Source: Pseudomonas panipatensis (lineage in GTDB: Bacteria > Pseudomonadota > Gammaproteobacteria > Pseudomonadales > Pseudomonadaceae). Taken from it: a DNA stretch of 64,000 bases. Of the stretch, positions 62,443 through 64,000 are shown piece by piece. Position numbers and translations under genes: made by a program. Position 1 is the first letter of the stretch. Every line of letters begins with the position of its first letter. Location of the stretch: positions 334,176 to 398,175 of the forward strand of contig NZ_FNDS01000007.1 in the NCBI RefSeq assembly GCF_900099785.1, in the 5' to 3' direction. A model generated the notes under the pieces. It was not told where the DNA came from. It worked only from the letters and a program-made list of their open reading frames with translations, and searched no databases.

Positions 62443-63642
62443 ATGAAGTCGGTCGAAGAGCAGCTGGCGCTGATCAAGCGTGGTGCGGATGAAATTCTTG
62501 TAGAGGCAGAGCTGGTCGCGAAGCTCAAGCGCGGCCAACCCCTGCGAATCAAGGCAGGCTTCGATCCGACGGCCCCGGACCTTCATCTGGGGCATACCGT
62601 GCTTATTAATAAGCTGCGTCAGTTCCAGGATCTTGGGCATCAGGTGATCTTCCTCATCGGCGATTTCACCGGGATGATTGGCGACCCCAGCGGGAAAAGC
62701 GTTACCCGGCCTCCGCTGACGCGGGAACAGGTCTTGGAGAACGCGGAAACCTACAAGGCTCAGGTTTTCAAGATCCTCGATCCGGCGAAGACTGAAGTAG
62801 CCTTCAATTCCACCTGGATGGATCAGTTGACGCCGGCAGATTTCATCCGCCTTGCCTCTCAGTACACCGTTGCGCGCATGCTCGAGCGTGATGACTTCAG
62901 CAAGCGTTATGCCAGCAACCAGTCGATCGCCATTCATGAGTTCCTCTATCCCCTGGTTCAGGGCTATGACTCGGTAGCGCTGCGCGCCGATGTCGAGCTG
63001 GGCGGAACCGATCAGAAGTTCAACCTGCTGATGGGGCGTGAGTTGCAGCGCGCCTACGACCAGGAGCCTCAGGTCATTCTGACCATGCCGTTGCTGGAAG
63101 GGTTGGATGGCGTCAAGAAGATGTCCAAATCGCTCGGTAACTACATTGGCATCCAAGAAGCGCCGGGCGTCATGTACGGCAAACTGGTTTCCATTCCTGA
63201 CTCGTTGATGTGGCGTTACTTTGAGTTGCTCAGCTTCCGTTCCATGGAGGAGATCGAGGGCTTCAAGTGCGATGTCGAGGCTGGCGCTAATCCGCGTGAC
63301 ATCAAGATCAAGCTGGCGGAAGAGATCGTTGCTCGCTTCCATGGTGAGGAGGCAGCTGCAAGTGCGTATAAATCTGCCGGGAATCGCTTGAAGGATGGTG
63401 AGTTGCCCGAGGATCTGCCGGAGGTTGAAGTGGCGGCTTCCGAAGACTTGCCCATCAGTGCGGTCCTGAATCGGGCGGGGCTGGTCAAAAACTCCGCCGT
63501 GGCTCGTGACCTGCTGGCCTCCGGCGGGGTGCGTATCGATGGGCAGGTGGTGGACCGCAGTTTCGTCTTCAAACTGGGTGCGACCCATGTTTGTCAGGCA
63601 GGCAAAAAAGCCTTTGCCCGAGTCGCCCTGGTGGCTGAGTGA
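62443..63642 (+). CDS. tyrS: Tyrosyl-tRNA synthetase
   Basis: A 399-residue class I synthetase. The HIGH-type motif HLGHTVL, the KMSKS motif [11 protein letters not shown] and a C-terminal S4 RNA-binding domain ([18 protein letters not shown]) are present. The ATG at 62443 has AGGAA upstream, while the longer frame begins without a good ribosome-binding site. It sits directly before the rRNA operon promoters, as in PAO1. Confidence 0.97.
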   Translation: MKSVEEQLALIKRGADEILVEAELVAKLKRGQPLRIKAGFDPTAPDLHLGHTVLINKLRQFQDLGHQVIFLIGDFTGMIGDPSGKSVTRPPLTREQVLENAETYKAQVFKILDPAKTEVAFNSTWMDQLTPADFIRLASQYTVARMLERDDFSKRYASNQSIAIHEFLYPLVQGYDSVALRADVELGGTDQKFNLLMGRELQRAYDQEPQVILTMPLLEGLDGVKKMSKSLGNYIGIQEAPGVMYGKLVSIPDSLMWRYFELLSFRSMEEIEGFKCDVEAGANPRDIKIKLAEEIVARFHGEEAAASAYKSAGNRLKDGELPEDLPEVEVAASEDLPISAVLNRAGLVKNSAVARDLLASGGVRIDGQVVDRSFVFKLGATHVCQAGKKAFARVALVAE

Positions 63643-63661
63643 AGATTCTTTCAGAAATGCG

Positions 63662-63689
63662 TTGACGGGGGATTTTGAGTCCCTATAAT
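63662..63689 (+). promoter_or_regulatory. rRNA operon promoter P1
   Basis: TTGACG (63662-63667) and a perfect TATAAT (63684-63689) are 16 bp apart, followed by a GCGC discriminator. It is the first of three tandem promoters after tyrS. Confidence 0.8.
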
Positions 63690-63837
63690 GCGCACCACTC
63701 TCAGCGAGAAGGCGATAAAAGAGCTTGAAAATCAAGCACTTACAGCTTTCGAAGTTGAGGGTGGTGATCTGGCGAGCGGGTTCGCTTGCTTTCTTCGGTT
63801 GGTTGCTACGGCACACTGAAGGCGATCATCGAGGTGC

Positions 63838-63865
63838 TTGACAGTGAGTTTGATCGCTGTAGAAT
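63838..63865 (+). promoter_or_regulatory. rRNA operon promoter P2
   Basis: A consensus TTGACA (63838-63843) and TAGAAT (63860-63865) with a 16-bp spacer, followed by GCGCC. Confidence 0.85.
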
Positions 63866-63916
63866 GCGCCTCCCGCTGATGAGAAGGTTGAATTCTCGGA
63901 AGCGCAAGCGGTTGAG

Positions 63917-63972
63917 TAGAAAAGAAAATTTTCGAAAATAGCGCTTGACGGAACGAGAGGTTGCTGTAGAAT
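63917..63972 (+). promoter_or_regulatory. rRNA operon promoter P3 with UP-like element
   Basis: TTGACG (63945-63950) and TAGAAT (63967-63972) with a 16-bp spacer, followed by GCGCGGCC. The A/T-rich tract 63917-63940 directly upstream resembles an UP element for the alpha subunit. The GC-rich discriminator is what stringent control uses. The 16S gene should begin beyond the window. Confidence 0.8.
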
Positions 63973-64000
63973 GCGCGGCCTCGGTTGAGACGAAAGCCTT

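Overview
The window is chromosomal DNA of a Pseudomonas close to, but apparently not, P. aeruginosa. It is GC-rich, and from about 5.4 kb onward the gene order follows the P. aeruginosa PAO1 segment from PA0575 (rmcA) and PA0576 (rpoD) to PA0668 (tyrS), ending in the promoters of an rRNA operon. Three differences from PAO1, which I know only from memory, stand out: trpE and trpG are contiguous with no pyocin cluster between them, an alpha-carbonic anhydrase gene lies between speD and coq7, and there is no yqeY-type gene between rpsU and dnaG.

Positions 1-5343 are accessory DNA. They hold a decayed IS3-family transposase, a cluster of nested inverted repeats, and a compact plasmid-like module: a TraK-like oriT-binding protein, a helix-turn-helix replication-type protein, a small winged-helix or AlpA-like protein, an unrecognised protein with a Cys/His zinc motif, and a tyrosine recombinase. 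The recombinase lies beside the 3' end of a tRNA with a CAU anticodon (best read as tRNA-Ile2), so this is probably the integrase end of an integrative element whose other end lies left of the window.

From 5.4 to 34.9 kb is conserved chromosome: rmcA (c-di-GMP), the rpsU-dnaG-rpoD macromolecular-synthesis cluster, tsaD, plsY, folB-folK, cca, a DUF4136 lipoprotein, the prkA(yeaG)-yeaH-spoVR operon, glpE-apaH-apaG-rsmA, pdxA, surA-lptD, the amgK-murU peptidoglycan recycling pair, a djlA-like gene and a DUF3530 gene. Several genes overlap by ATGA, which suggests translational coupling.

From 35.0 to 44.1 kb is the agt locus: a sensor kinase with a periplasmic ligand-binding domain, a NarL-type regulator, a stand-alone binding protein, and an ATPase, binding protein and two permeases of the polyamine/opine ABC type. 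In PAO1 this system serves uptake of 4-aminobutyrate and 5-aminovalerate. The spacers hold strong hairpins.

From 44.1 to 64.0 kb are rpe-gph-trpE-trpGDC, vfr, an OsmC gene, speD, the carbonic anhydrase, coq7, a HIT protein, a short-chain dehydrogenase, a DUF805 protein, a nitronate monooxygenase, hemJ, argC, erpA, anmK, an M23 endopeptidase broken by a frameshift in a C8 tract, tyrS, and three tandem rRNA promoters. Most of the window is ordinary core genome. The items most worth a second look are the inverted-repeat cluster and unrecognised gene in the left element, the hairpin covering the Shine-Dalgarno of the carbonic anhydrase, the agt inverted repeat and spacer hairpins, the empty trpE-trpG site and the M23 frameshift.
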